Shown in pieces: positions 8,085-15,385 of a stretch of 38,738 nt of DNA. Each line of letters begins with the position of its first letter. Positions within the stretch are counted from its first letter, which is position 1. The notes below the pieces were generated by a model, which did not search any database, had not been told where the DNA came from, and saw nothing but the letters and a program-made list of their open reading frames with translations. The DNA comes from a virus: positions 1 through 38,738 of IMG/VR virus record IMGVR_UViG_3300048091_000302, one strand, 5' to 3'. The translations under genes and the position numbers were made by a program.

Positions 8085-8378
8085 CTATTTTGCGGCTTTC
8101 AGAGTCACCGGGCCGGGGCGTGGTGACATGGCTTTGAGGACATCATCGACCACCGCTTTTGCGAACACCGTCAGGAAGTGTGCGCCCCAGGCATATCGGT
8201 CAGTTTCCTTCGCGAAAGCGGCGTCCTCTGCCAGTGATTTGGCCAGGCACAGCAGATCTGATGCCTGAGTCAATGCGTCCTTGAACGGAACGCCCGCACA
8301 AACCTGAAACAGTGGCTTGTCCGCGCAATAGATGAAGTGGGTGTGACCGATGGTTTTTTCTTCGGCTTCTTCGATCAT
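8085..8378 (-). CDS. DUF3077 domain protein
   Basis: A 97-aa protein containing PLFQVCAGVPFKDALTQASDLLCLAKSLAEDA, characteristic of the DUF3077 family common in Pseudomonas chromosomes. GGAGG lies 7 nt before the ATG. Its start overlaps the stop of a 31-codon upstream frame (ATGA), so expression is probably coupled to that leader. It points against the flanking genes and has its own upstream structured region, so it looks like an acquired host-type module. Biochemical role unknown. Confidence 0.86.
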   Translation of the reverse strand: MIEEAEEKTIGHTHFIYCADKPLFQVCAGVPFKDALTQASDLLCLAKSLAEDAAFAKETDRYAWGAHFLTVFAKAVVDDVLKAMSPRPGPVTLKAAK

Positions 8379-8470
8379 TTGGCACCTCCATATGTGGAGA
8401 CGTTATGAAAGAAGACTGATGCAGTGCTTAGAGGGTGATGCGGGAGTTGAAGCGGATTTATAGAAGGCAT
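8375..8470 (-). CDS. 31-aa leader ORF coupled to the DUF3077 gene
   Basis: ATG at 8470 has AAGGAG at an ideal distance (8 nt). The frame runs 31 codons (MPSINPLQLPHH...STYGGAK) and its TGA overlaps the ATG of the DUF3077 gene. The combination of a strong ribosome site and a 4-nt overlap indicates translational coupling. It may be a regulatory leader peptide rather than a functional protein. Confidence 0.6.
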   Translation of the reverse strand: MPSINPLQLPHHPLSTASVFFHNVSTYGGAK

Positions 8471-8477
8471 TGTCTAA

Positions 8478-8620
8478 CTCCTTGACATAGGGTGCTGCCG
8501 ATTTCGTTACCAAGCGAAATGGGTGGCAGCTGTGCGCAGGTTGGTAAACCGGGAGTCAAGGGAACCGGCACGCCCGAAGGCGTCCCACGCACAGCCGCCA
8601 TAACACACGATTTCGGACTA
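8478..8620 (-). ncRNA. Structured 5' leader RNA of the DUF3077 module
   Basis: Read on the minus strand, a 12-bp stem (8599-8588 with 8536-8525, one G-U pair) encloses a hairpin ACGCC-UUCG-GGCGU with a stable tetraloop. Just downstream, AUUUCG-CUUGGUAA-CGAAAU forms a second hairpin. The element ends at the ribosome site of the 31-aa leader ORF. Comparable structured sequences are familiar to me upstream of small Pseudomonas genes, but I cannot name an Rfam family. It could be a cis-regulatory leader or an independent small RNA. Confidence 0.5.
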
Positions 8621-8644
8621 GAAAGCCTGCAATAGTGAGCGGGG

Positions 8645-8702
8645 CGCTGTTACGCAACTCGTCGGGTTACCAAGCCCGATCGCTGGATGTGCAGCGACGG
8701 TT
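8645..8702 (-). repeat. Degenerate second copy of the CUUGGUAA hairpin element
   Basis: On the minus strand CGCUG-CACAUC-CAGCG is followed by UCGGG-CUUGGUAA-CCCGA. The 8-nt loop is identical to that at 8500-8519, while the stem bases differ but still pair. This suggests a duplicated structured element rather than chance. The 12-mer TTACGCAACTCG beside it (8650-8661) recurs at 8772-8783. I see no supported protein gene between 8471 and 8901. Confidence 0.45.
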
Positions 8703-8901
8703 AGAGAATATTCCGGCGAGTTGAGGATGGGCAAGGCGCTTACCTACTCAAAGCTGAGAAGTCGTGCTTCCTTACGCAACTCGCGGATTTTGCCTACAAC
8801 TTCGACCAGAGTCACTCGATATTCTGATGTTCCTGCCAACAAGCCGCGGACTCACTTGCCTGTGACGCGTAGGCTTTCCATGAGAGATCAGGAGTCATCC
8901 A

Positions 8902-9123
8902 GTGAGCAACATGAGATACAACGGCTATGCGGGCCGAATTGAATACAGTGATGAAGATGGCCTTTTTGTCGGCCAGATAATAGGTATCAAAGATCTCGTT
9001 GGATTCCACGGGGCTTCAGTCGCAGAGCTGCAAATAGCGTTTCAAGAGGCTGTAGTCGATTATCTCGAAACCTGTGCCCGACTTGATCGCGTAACTCAAA
9101 AGCCGTATTCGGGAAATCGCTGA
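8902..9123 (+). CDS. HicB-family antitoxin-like protein, lacking the C-terminal DNA-binding part
   Basis: A 73-aa protein (YNGYAGRIEYSDEDGLFVGQIIGIKDLVGFHGASVAELQIAFQEAVVDYLETCARL) with the partial RNase-H-like fold of HicB antitoxins. Full HicB proteins continue after KPYSG into a ribbon-helix-helix or HTH domain. Here the frame ends right after KPYSGNR, and no remnant is seen downstream. No hicA gene lies on either side. The GTG start at 8902 has AGGAG 7 nt upstream. It may be an orphan antitoxin that neutralises a host HicA, or a decayed gene. Confidence 0.83.
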   Translation: MSNMRYNGYAGRIEYSDEDGLFVGQIIGIKDLVGFHGASVAELQIAFQEAVVDYLETCARLDRVTQKPYSGNR

Positions 9124-9153
9124 CACCGTACCTGCAAACGGCAGGCGAAAAAA

Positions 9154-9179
9154 AACCGCCTTTGCAGGGCGGTTCTTTT
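9154..9179. terminator. Terminator after hicB-like gene, possibly bidirectional
   Basis: AACCGCC (9154-9160) pairs with GGCGGTT (9168-9174), followed by TTTT. The hairpin is preceded by a run of A, so it could terminate from both directions. Confidence 0.82.
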
Positions 9180-9619
9180 GTTAAGCCTTCGCTTGCGGCT
9201 CGGGCTAAGTACGTCTCACAGACAATACTGGCGTACGGTCATGGTATTAATCTTCGCTCATCCTCGCAAGGTGATTTTTGAGCCACACGACCAAATCGCC
9301 GAAAAGTGCTTTTTGGTCGATACCCCGAAGCGATGATGCTGGCAGAAATACCGATTTACAAAAGCCCCTCATCCTTTTGCCAGAGAACCCCTGTGGATCA
9401 GGTTAAGATGCCGTCGCTCGTATGCCAGTGCGGCGGTGAGGTTTGGCTGGTGGCATAACAGATTTATGCCCTCTGACACGGTTTTGCACCCGTGCCGGAT
9501 GATGCCTCGGAGGGGTCTCAACCGGCCGCCTCACAGGCAATACTGGCGTATCTGCTGAAGGCACGCGTGATCCGGTAAGTGTGCTGGAGGTTTGGCCCCC
9601 AACCTGGAGGCCAAAACGT
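9180..9619. other. 440-bp stretch without a supported gene, containing a 21-bp direct repeat
   Basis: The segments 9215-9235 and 9530-9550 are the same 21-mer (begins CTCACAG, ends ATACTGGCGTA) with a single A/G difference. A partial inverted copy, TATGCCAGTGCGGCGGTGAGG-like, lies near 9420-9440. Short frames here (for example a 31-codon frame at 9241-9336) have no ribosome site. The stretch may hold regulatory or RNA elements, but I cannot assign any. Confidence 0.5.
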
Positions 9620-9718
9620 ATGAAGCTTTTGCTGCGTACGCTGAGCCTCGTATGGAGATTGTTTAAAGCGTTTCGCTTTTACGAGTTCCTGCGAGACCAC
9701 TTCGACGACCTGAAGTAG
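9620..9718 (+). CDS. Hypothetical 32-aa basic/aromatic small protein
   Basis: A 32-codon frame MKLLLRTLSLVWRLFKAFRF...HFDDLK begins with ATG, preceded by GGAGG at 9606-9610 (spacing 9). The N-terminal half is hydrophobic and basic (amphipathic, possibly membrane-associated); the C-terminal end is acidic. A strong terminator follows 22 nt after the stop, so this is a complete small transcription unit. Function unknown. Confidence 0.65.
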   Translation: MKLLLRTLSLVWRLFKAFRFYEFLRDHFDDLK

Positions 9719-9740
9719 TAGTCGTTTTTGTGGGGAAAAG

Positions 9741-9776
9741 CCCGTTTCAGTTTCGGCTGAGACGGGTTTTTTTTTT
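9741..9776 (+). terminator. Rho-independent terminator
   Basis: CCCGTTTCAG (9741-9750) pairs with CTGAGACGGG (9757-9766, one G-U), with a 10-nt T run after it. It isolates the 32-aa gene from the SOS operon downstream. Confidence 0.9.
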
Positions 9777-9881
9777 GCCTTTAAAAACTGTCAAAAATAA
9801 TATTTTCCATCATTCATTTCTTGAAGTCGCGTAGGGCATTTCGTCGGCATCTGTAGGTATCATCCGAAGACCCTGAATATA

Positions 9882-9897
9882 CTGGTTATGCGTACAG
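9882..9897 (+). promoter_or_regulatory. LexA (SOS) box of the umuDC operon
   Basis: CTGGTTATGCGTACAG has the CTG-N10-CAG spacing of the gammaproteobacterial LexA site. TATTAT follows at once (9898-9903) and can serve as the -10 element. The three-gene umuDC operon begins 27 nt further on. This places the operon under host SOS control. Confidence 0.8.
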
Positions 9898-9923
9898 TAT
9901 TATTCGCATGGGAAACTGAATCG

Positions 9924-10175
9924 ATGAAAAGCTCAATCACTGTCACATCTGTCGCACAGCCAAAAGACCTAACGCACTGGCAGGCGATGCTCGCCGATAG
10001 ATCCGCGCTTTTCGCTCGACCAGGCGCTCACCACAAAGCACTCCTGACCGGAGCCCGCACCCTATACACAAATAAGGTGATTGATAGCGAGGACCTCTGC
10101 GATCTGCTTGAGTTGGCGGATGGGGCGCTAGCCTTTGCGGTGGAATCGATGCTCGACATCAATAGCGATGAGTAG
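9924..10175 (+). CDS. Hypothetical protein, first gene of the SOS operon
   Basis: An 83-aa protein from MKSSITVTSVAQPKDLTHWQ. An earlier ATG at 9888 falls inside the LexA box and so would lie upstream of transcription; 9924 is therefore chosen. The protein is predicted helical and acidic at its end (DINSDE). Short genes of this type occur in front of umuD-like genes in Pseudomonas as I know them, but the function is unknown. It is followed by umuD and umuC on the same strand. Confidence 0.78.
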   Translation: MKSSITVTSVAQPKDLTHWQAMLADRSALFARPGAHHKALLTGARTLYTNKVIDSEDLCDLLELADGALAFAVESMLDINSDE

Positions 10176-10228
10176 GCAGTGACGGGGCATCTCGTCTCTA
10201 CAGTCCATTTCTCATCCAGGTTCGAATC

Positions 10229-10660
10229 ATGAGTGTCACCATCCTTGGCCCGTTGTCGGCGGGCGGCGAAACGCTCCCGCTTTACTCGTTCCGTATACCG
10301 GCGGGTTTTCCGTCCCCAGCCGCCGACCACATCGAAAAGCATATCTCCCTGGACGAGCTGTTCGATATCCGAGCGCCGCACGTCTACCTTGCCAAGATCG
10401 AGGGCGACAGCATGCAAGGCGCGGGAATATTTTGCGGCGATCTGGTCATCGTCAATCGCAGCCTCAATGCCGAACACGGCGATATTGTCATCGCCGGCCT
10501 CAACGCCGAACCCATCTGCAAACGCCTACACCGCCGCGACAACGTCGTCATGCTGCTATCGGCAAACAGCAAATACCCGCCGCGCTACGTAATGGAGGGT
10601 GACGAATTGGTGATTTGGGGTGTAGTGACCTATAGCGTGCGCGACCATGGCAGGTCGTGA
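10229..10660 (+). CDS. umuD: UmuD-like S24 self-cleaving subunit of translesion polymerase
   Basis: A 143-aa protein close in length to E. coli UmuD (139). The cleavage site is A25-G26 in FRIPAGFPSPAAD. The catalytic Ser is S61 in GDSM and the general-base Lys is K98 in ICKRL, both in the expected spacing. RecA filaments should trigger self-cleavage to the active form, which then joins UmuC in an error-prone polymerase. It overlaps umuC by 14 nt, so translation is coupled. It may also be the rulA/prophage-type variant. Confidence 0.94.
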   Translation: MSVTILGPLSAGGETLPLYSFRIPAGFPSPAADHIEKHISLDELFDIRAPHVYLAKIEGDSMQGAGIFCGDLVIVNRSLNAEHGDIVIAGLNAEPICKRLHRRDNVVMLLSANSKYPPRYVMEGDELVIWGVVTYSVRDHGRS

Positions 10661-11927
10661 GCAGGTCTTTGCCCTCATTGACTGCAACAGCTTCTACGCA
10701 AGCTGCGAGCGAGTCTTTCGCCCTGATCTAGCCAAGACCCCCATCGTCGTCCTGAGCAACAACGATGGGTGCGTTATTGCCCGCAGCTATGACGCCAAAC
10801 CCTTCGTGAAAATGGGCGCGCCGTACTTTCAAATCAAAGACGTTTTGCGCCACCAAGGCGTGCAGGTCTTCAGCAGCAACTACGCGCTGTACGGCGACAT
10901 GAGCGAACGCGTGATGACAATCATCGAGTCCATGGTGCCCGCCGTTGAGGTCTACAGCATTGATGAGGCTTTCGCCGATTTGACCGGCATACCCGGGGAT
11001 CTGACTGCATTCGGCAGAACGATTCGCGCAACTGTCTACAAGGGTACGGGCATCCCGGTAGGCGTCGGCATCGCTCCAACAAAAACCCTGGCGAAACTCG
11101 CCAACTACACTGCAAAGCGGCTGCAAGCCCACACTGGCGGCGTGGTGGATATCTGCGATCCCGTGAAAAGGGATTGGGTGCTGCGTAACACCGATGCCGG
11201 TGAAGTCTGGGGCGTCGGGCGCCGGATGAAAGCTCACCTTGAGACCATGAACATCAAAACCGCGATGGATCTGGCCAAGGCTGATCCTTGGACGCTTCGA
11301 CAGAAATTCAGCGTAGTGATCGAGAAAACCGCGCGTGAGCTCTCTGGCACCTCATGCCTGGAACTCACCGAGGCCGAGCCAGCCAAGCAAGAGATCTGCA
11401 GTAGCCGTATGTTCGGCAAACGCCTGACCACCATCGAGCCGATCAAGGAAGCGGTGGCCACCTATGTGGAAAGGGCAGCCGAAAAGCTGCGCGCGCAGAG
11501 TTCACTGTGCAAGAAAATCCGCGTCAGCATCCGCACGGGCATGTTCAACCCCGAGGAAGCGAAGTATGCCAATGGCGCGCTGGTTGAACTGCCATATCCC
11601 ACCAACGACGTGCGTCTGCTGACCAAGGCGGCCGTGGAGGCGGTCAACCGTCTGTTTCGGCCTGGCTTCAAATACAGTAAGGCTGAAGTTTTGCTGATGG
11701 ATCTGCGGCAGCCGGGTGAGTTCACCGATGACCTGTTTGCTCAGTCCCAGCCAGCTGCTGCGGAAAAGGTCATGGGAGTTCTGGATGAGATCAATCAGCG
11801 CTGGGGCAGGGGGACGCTGCGTACTGGAAGCGTGCCTGCGACGCCTGATTGGGGGATGCGTCGAGAGATGATGAGTCAGACGTTTACCACTAGTCTTGAT
11901 CAGCTATGGACTGTGAAGTGCAATTGA
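10647..11927 (+). CDS. umuC: UmuC-like Y-family DNA polymerase
   Basis: The 426-aa length matches UmuC (422 aa in E. coli). It opens with FALIDCNSFYASCERVFRPDL, whose Asp binds metal. The second motif SIDEAFADL carries the remaining acidic residues. The helix-hairpin-helix, little finger and the C-terminal UmuC extension (SARTG-like FTDDLFAQSQP...RWGRGTLRTGS) follow. It carries out translesion synthesis with UmuD'. Carriage by the phage gives the lysogen extra SOS mutagenesis. Confidence 0.95.
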   Translation: MAGREQVFALIDCNSFYASCERVFRPDLAKTPIVVLSNNDGCVIARSYDAKPFVKMGAPYFQIKDVLRHQGVQVFSSNYALYGDMSERVMTIIESMVPAVEVYSIDEAFADLTGIPGDLTAFGRTIRATVYKGTGIPVGVGIAPTKTLAKLANYTAKRLQAHTGGVVDICDPVKRDWVLRNTDAGEVWGVGRRMKAHLETMNIKTAMDLAKADPWTLRQKFSVVIEKTARELSGTSCLELTEAEPAKQEICSSRMFGKRLTTIEPIKEAVATYVERAAEKLRAQSSLCKKIRVSIRTGMFNPEEAKYANGALVELPYPTNDVRLLTKAAVEAVNRLFRPGFKYSKAEVLLMDLRQPGEFTDDLFAQSQPAAAEKVMGVLDEINQRWGRGTLRTGSVPATPDWGMRREMMSQTFTTSLDQLWTVKCN

Positions 11928-12058
11928 CATTCAGGGTTGAGGAGGAAGCTTGTCCGGTAGTGTCTGAGCATTCATCAGGCGGAGTGCTTCACAGTGTCAA
12001 TTCTGTCGATGTTCTCATCACGATCACTTCATGCCTCAACACTGATTGTCAGCGTTTC

Positions 12059-13096
12059 TCAGATGCAAGGTCCGCTGTTAAGCACTGAGCAATATCGAAC
12101 CGGGCACGTCATAGGACTTATGTTTTTTGATGAAATAAAATTGGTATGCGTGTCCTTCAAATAGTGGATGGGGGCTAGTGGCTTTCGTTCCACTATCGGT
12201 GGTTGGATTTTGCACTCTTCAATGGTGAAGGTATAGCCAAGTTCTCTGTCTGGTTTCGCTACGACTGTTTTTTTATCATTAATTAGTGCAATTTTTGTTC
12301 CGGTAATTGAGGTTTTTATATCGCATGCTTCGGGGGGGAGATGAAATGAAGAGAAGACTAGTATCTTTTTTAACTGTGCGTCGGCTGAAGAGGCAAGGGA
12401 TTGTAAAAACCCTAGATATATAATTACGGAGTATGAAAAGCCGAGCGTCAAAATAAGCCCTCTGTAGGAAAGTTTTTTGTTGAAAATTGAGTTTGTAGTG
12501 TAGGAGTTTACATATTTTGGTGTTTTTTTGTTAGATCTTATAAAATTTAATGCAGCATGCGTTGCGATTAATAGATATGTAGGTAGGCTGATGCGCATGA
12601 TTATGTAGAGCCATATGCCAATAACTCCTATGAATGTGAACATTTTCTGGGCCGCCGAAAATTGACCGGCCTCTACATTCGTGTAGCCAGTAATGGCATC
12701 ATCTGCGAGGCTGTTGGCTATCAATGTGATGATAATGGTTAGTATGGCGCCCAGCAGATTGAAAGCTGTGGTGTTTGAAAGGTAAAGTCTATGAATGCGA
12801 TAGTGAATGATAGCAAATATGACAGTGCTGCCGCATATGATCGAATATAGCGAGTAGGCTATCGATTTAGGGAAGGTAAAACCAAGGGTGATTAATAGCG
12901 CTAAAGCTATAAAGATAGCTGTACTGCCAATTAAGAGTAAAGCGATAACATCAAGAGTTGTCCAGCTTTTGAAGCTGTAATTTATGATTATTTGTAATGG
13001 TTTATTAGGTGGTTTTTTTACGGATACCATTTTTTCCAATGCGCAAAATATAAAAAGAGAAGCGAAAAATAAAATTAATACTGAAATTATTGCCAT
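12059..13096 (-). CDS. Multi-pass membrane protein of unknown function (cargo)
   Basis: A 345-aa protein with about six predicted membrane helices (near 2-20, 48-72, 78-97, 109-130, 153-185, 212-233). A soluble C-terminal part of about 110 aa contains four cysteines. The DNA is much richer in A and T than the phage core, which points to recent acquisition. It starts 9 nt after the stop of the partner gene (13106-14200), so the two form an operon. The ribosome site is weak. I recognise no family. Location between umuC and the late genes suggests a lysogenic-conversion or defence module; a role in lysis cannot be excluded but there is no evidence for it. Confidence 0.75.
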   Translation of the reverse strand: MAIISVLILFFASLFIFCALEKMVSVKKPPNKPLQIIINYSFKSWTTLDVIALLLIGSTAIFIALALLITLGFTFPKSIAYSLYSIICGSTVIFAIIHYRIHRLYLSNTTAFNLLGAILTIIITLIANSLADDAITGYTNVEAGQFSAAQKMFTFIGVIGIWLYIIMRISLPTYLLIATHAALNFIRSNKKTPKYVNSYTTNSIFNKKLSYRGLILTLGFSYSVIIYLGFLQSLASSADAQLKKILVFSSFHLPPEACDIKTSITGTKIALINDKKTVVAKPDRELGYTFTIEECKIQPPIVERKPLAPIHYLKDTHTNFISSKNISPMTCPVRYCSVLNSGPCI

Positions 13097-13105
13097 TGTA
13101 TTGGT

Positions 13106-14200
13106 CTACTTCTCAGAGGTTTCTTGTTCGATGGCTTGAGCTTGGGCCTTCCGTTGGGCGGTGACCACTTTATGAATGCTCGGTTGGGCGAGGTTTAATA
13201 TCTCAGAGATCTCTAGATAGTAATAAGGATGGGAGTTGTATTTATCACCCTTGTCAATGGCTAAATATTCTTTTTTATCGAAGAAACTGACGTCGTAACC
13301 TGAAAACTCGCAGAGTACGCGCAGATATGAGCGAATGTATCTATAAGAGCCTATTAGCTCTTTAGTTGTACTGCCGACGCATGTAAAAGTAAGGTTGTTG
13401 GGCGAAGAAAGATTGACGGCGTCATAAATTGTATAATCTTTACTAGCTGATTTTAGCGTCTCATATATGTTTGGTAGTGTTAATAGCCCCGCCAAGGCAT
13501 AGATTTTATTGCATGCATCTGCGTAGTTTAATGCGGCGGTTGTATGTGGGGTTTCCTTTAGGAGCGCAGCGTGAATATGAATTTGAATTGCTGTCAAGTT
13601 TTCAATTGCTGAATCAAATCGAGCAGTATCTACCTTCGGTGTTCCATTTGTCGGGCCTTCATCTTTAAAGAAACGTAAATGCAGTCTAGGATGCGCGTGG
13701 AAGTCACCTTCTATGTCGCCTGGGTATGTAATCTGCTTCAAGGTGCCGAAGTACTCAAACATTGCTTTTCGATGAGCGTAATAGCCATCCATATTGTTTT
13801 TTACATTGGTGGCGGTAATCTGGATAGATGTTTGATGGGTTGCATGTATTCGCGCGACCAGAATTGATAGCGGGATAGAGAGCGAGAGAAGTGCTATTGG
13901 TAAGGTGCTGATTCTCAAAAATTCGGATAGCCCGTCCGAGTTGATCGAGATTGTATACCCTTGCCAAGAAAAGTAACCGAGAGTGAAAAAGTACAAGACC
14001 GGAGCTAAAATGCTTAGCCATAGATAACCTTGCTCTGCTAATCCTCTACTGGCATCAAGAGAAAAGGGAGTCAGTTCTTTATATTGATTATTAAGTCGTT
14101 TTTTTAATGAGTTATATGCTTTGAATGCAATTTTAACTATAAGAATACTGAAGGCAAAGGGCAGAATAATGCAGGCTAGAAGCTTAAAAAATTCGTCCAT
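13106..14200 (-). CDS. Membrane-anchored protein of unknown function (cargo partner)
   Basis: A 364-aa protein with three predicted membrane helices (about 5-27, 58-80, 97-117), then a long cytoplasmic part. Right after the last helix is ARIHATHQT...NNMDGYYAHRKAMFEYF, a motif I have seen in uncharacterised membrane-tethered bacterial proteins but cannot name. It is AT-rich and is the upstream gene of the two-gene operon. The start at 14200 follows AGAG at a suitable distance. Its own promoter is probably in the 154-bp gap before the methyltransferase gene. Function unknown; a phage-exclusion role is an inference from context. Confidence 0.75.
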   Translation of the reverse strand: MDEFFKLLACIILPFAFSILIVKIAFKAYNSLKKRLNNQYKELTPFSLDASRGLAEQGYLWLSILAPVLYFFTLGYFSWQGYTISINSDGLSEFLRISTLPIALLSLSIPLSILVARIHATHQTSIQITATNVKNNMDGYYAHRKAMFEYFGTLKQITYPGDIEGDFHAHPRLHLRFFKDEGPTNGTPKVDTARFDSAIENLTAIQIHIHAALLKETPHTTAALNYADACNKIYALAGLLTLPNIYETLKSASKDYTIYDAVNLSSPNNLTFTCVGSTTKELIGSYRYIRSYLRVLCEFSGYDVSFFDKKEYLAIDKGDKYNSHPYYYLEISEILNLAQPSIHKVVTAQRKAQAQAIEQETSEK

Positions 14201-14354
14201 GAAAGAACTCTATCGTGGTGTTGGTTGTGATGCTATTGTGCCATCGTCGTTGCTGAATGCAAGAAATACTCCGGTAGTGAGGTTCAGGACCCAGTTATGC
14301 AATTGGTTAATTGCGCGCAGAGTTCTAGATTGCTCCAGGCCTCTACGCATTGAT

Positions 14355-15206
14355 TCATGTTGTCGACATCAAACCGCTTCCTATCCACTCCGCCACCTGC
14401 GTAACAACGGCATTTCCGGCACCGAAAGCCTCTGCAAGGTTGGCCGCATCCAATCCGAGGCAAAACCCATCATCCTCAGCCGCTCGCTGCCGCTCAGCCA
14501 TCTGATCCCATCCGTTCGCGTGAGCGACGAGAGTGGTACAGCCCATAGCGATCTGAGAGGCGGCTCTGTCCGCAAGTAGAGTATTGGCAGCCCAGACATC
14601 CGCGGGGCGTGGCCAGTGCTGCGATTGAGACGCTGGAGGTATTGCGTCCACTGGCGCGGCGTCAGCCAGGAACTCGAAGGGGGGCATTTGTCGATAACCG
14701 GCGACCAGGAATATTCGACGACGTTGCTGGGGGACTCCGAAATATTGAGCATTAAGCACTCGCCAGAATCCCACATACCCGCAGTCCGCAAGGGCCCGGA
14801 TGACTGTTTCAAAGTCGTGGCTATCGTTGACAGCGAGCAGGTTAACGACGTTCTCAAGCACCACCCAGCGAGGTTGAATTTCCTTGAGGATTCGTATGAC
14901 TTCCCAAAACAATCCGCTGCGCTCGCCGCGCAGTCCGCAGGTGTCTCGGTTGCTTTCTCGGGCGCCGGCGATGCTGATGTCCTGGCAGGGGAATCCTGCT
15001 GTGAGGACGTCGACGCTGCTGAGGTTGTGAGCGCCGCAGTGGCGCACGTCTTCGAATTGCTGGGCGTGGGGAAATCGATCGGCAAGCACAGCTCGGTTGA
15101 TGGGGTTGAGTTCAACTTGCCAGGCGCTGCGGTAACCCGCGTTTTCAAATCCGACATCAAAGCCTCCTATGCCTGCGAACAGGCTGCCAAGGGTGGGTTT
15201 GGGCAT
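14355..15206 (-). CDS. DNA (cytosine-5) methyltransferase
   Basis: A 283-aa C5-methyltransferase. Motif I is LFAGIGGFDVG (9-19), motif IV is GFPCQDIS with catalytic C74, motif VI is ENV (118-120), motif VIII is QRRRIF (161-166) and motif X is GNAVV (264-268). The target-recognition part between VIII and IX is short. All key residues are present. No restriction enzyme gene is adjacent, so this is an orphan enzyme that probably protects phage DNA or changes expression. It overlaps the com-like gene by 40 nt, with GAG about 8 nt before the ATG, suggesting coupling. Confidence 0.93.
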   Translation of the reverse strand: MPKPTLGSLFAGIGGFDVGFENAGYRSAWQVELNPINRAVLADRFPHAQQFEDVRHCGAHNLSSVDVLTAGFPCQDISIAGARESNRDTCGLRGERSGLFWEVIRILKEIQPRWVVLENVVNLLAVNDSHDFETVIRALADCGYVGFWRVLNAQYFGVPQQRRRIFLVAGYRQMPPFEFLADAAPVDAIPPASQSQHWPRPADVWAANTLLADRAASQIAMGCTTLVAHANGWDQMAERQRAAEDDGFCLGLDAANLAEAFGAGNAVVTQVAEWIGSGLMSTT

Positions 15207-15367
15207 TCAGGAACTCGTTGTTCTGGATGCTCGCGGCACGCTGGGGGGAGGCTCGGGGCCTTCAAGTGGTTGAGTGTCCGGCAGCGCGGGCACTTGATCT
15301 GTAATTCAGTGAAGCCGCTGGCAGCGGCGAGTTTGCGGCAGCAGTGGCCGCATCGTATGTCCTGCAT
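15167..15367 (-). CDS. com: Com-like zinc-binding regulator
   Basis: A 66-aa protein starting MQDIRCGHCCRKLAAASGFTELQIKCPRC. Two CX2C pairs (C6/C9, C26/C29) match the Mu Com family. In Mu, Com binds mRNA and activates translation of the mom DNA-modification gene. Here it overlaps a cytosine methyltransferase gene, so it may switch on that gene in the same way (inference). AAGGA lies 7 nt before the ATG. The C-terminal third is Pro-rich and unconserved-looking. Confidence 0.87.
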   Translation of the reverse strand: MQDIRCGHCCRKLAAASGFTELQIKCPRCRTLNHLKAPSLPPACREHPEQRVPECPNPPLAACSQA

Positions 15368-15385
15368 GCAATCGTCCTTGATGGG

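Noticed and set aside
9241-9336. 31-codon ATG frame in the gap after the hicB-like gene
   Set aside because: No ribosome binding site or neighbouring operon; could be chance.
9518-9700. 60-aa minus-strand frame covering one copy of the 21-bp repeat
   Set aside because: No ribosome site; overlaps the better-supported 32-aa plus-strand gene.
14381-15160. 259-aa open frame on the same strand as the methyltransferase, other frame
   Set aside because: All C5-methyltransferase motifs lie in the 14355-15206 frame; this one has none.
14355-15206. Restriction-modification system
   Set aside because: Only the methyltransferase is present; no restriction enzyme gene is adjacent, and com suggests a Mu-type modification role.
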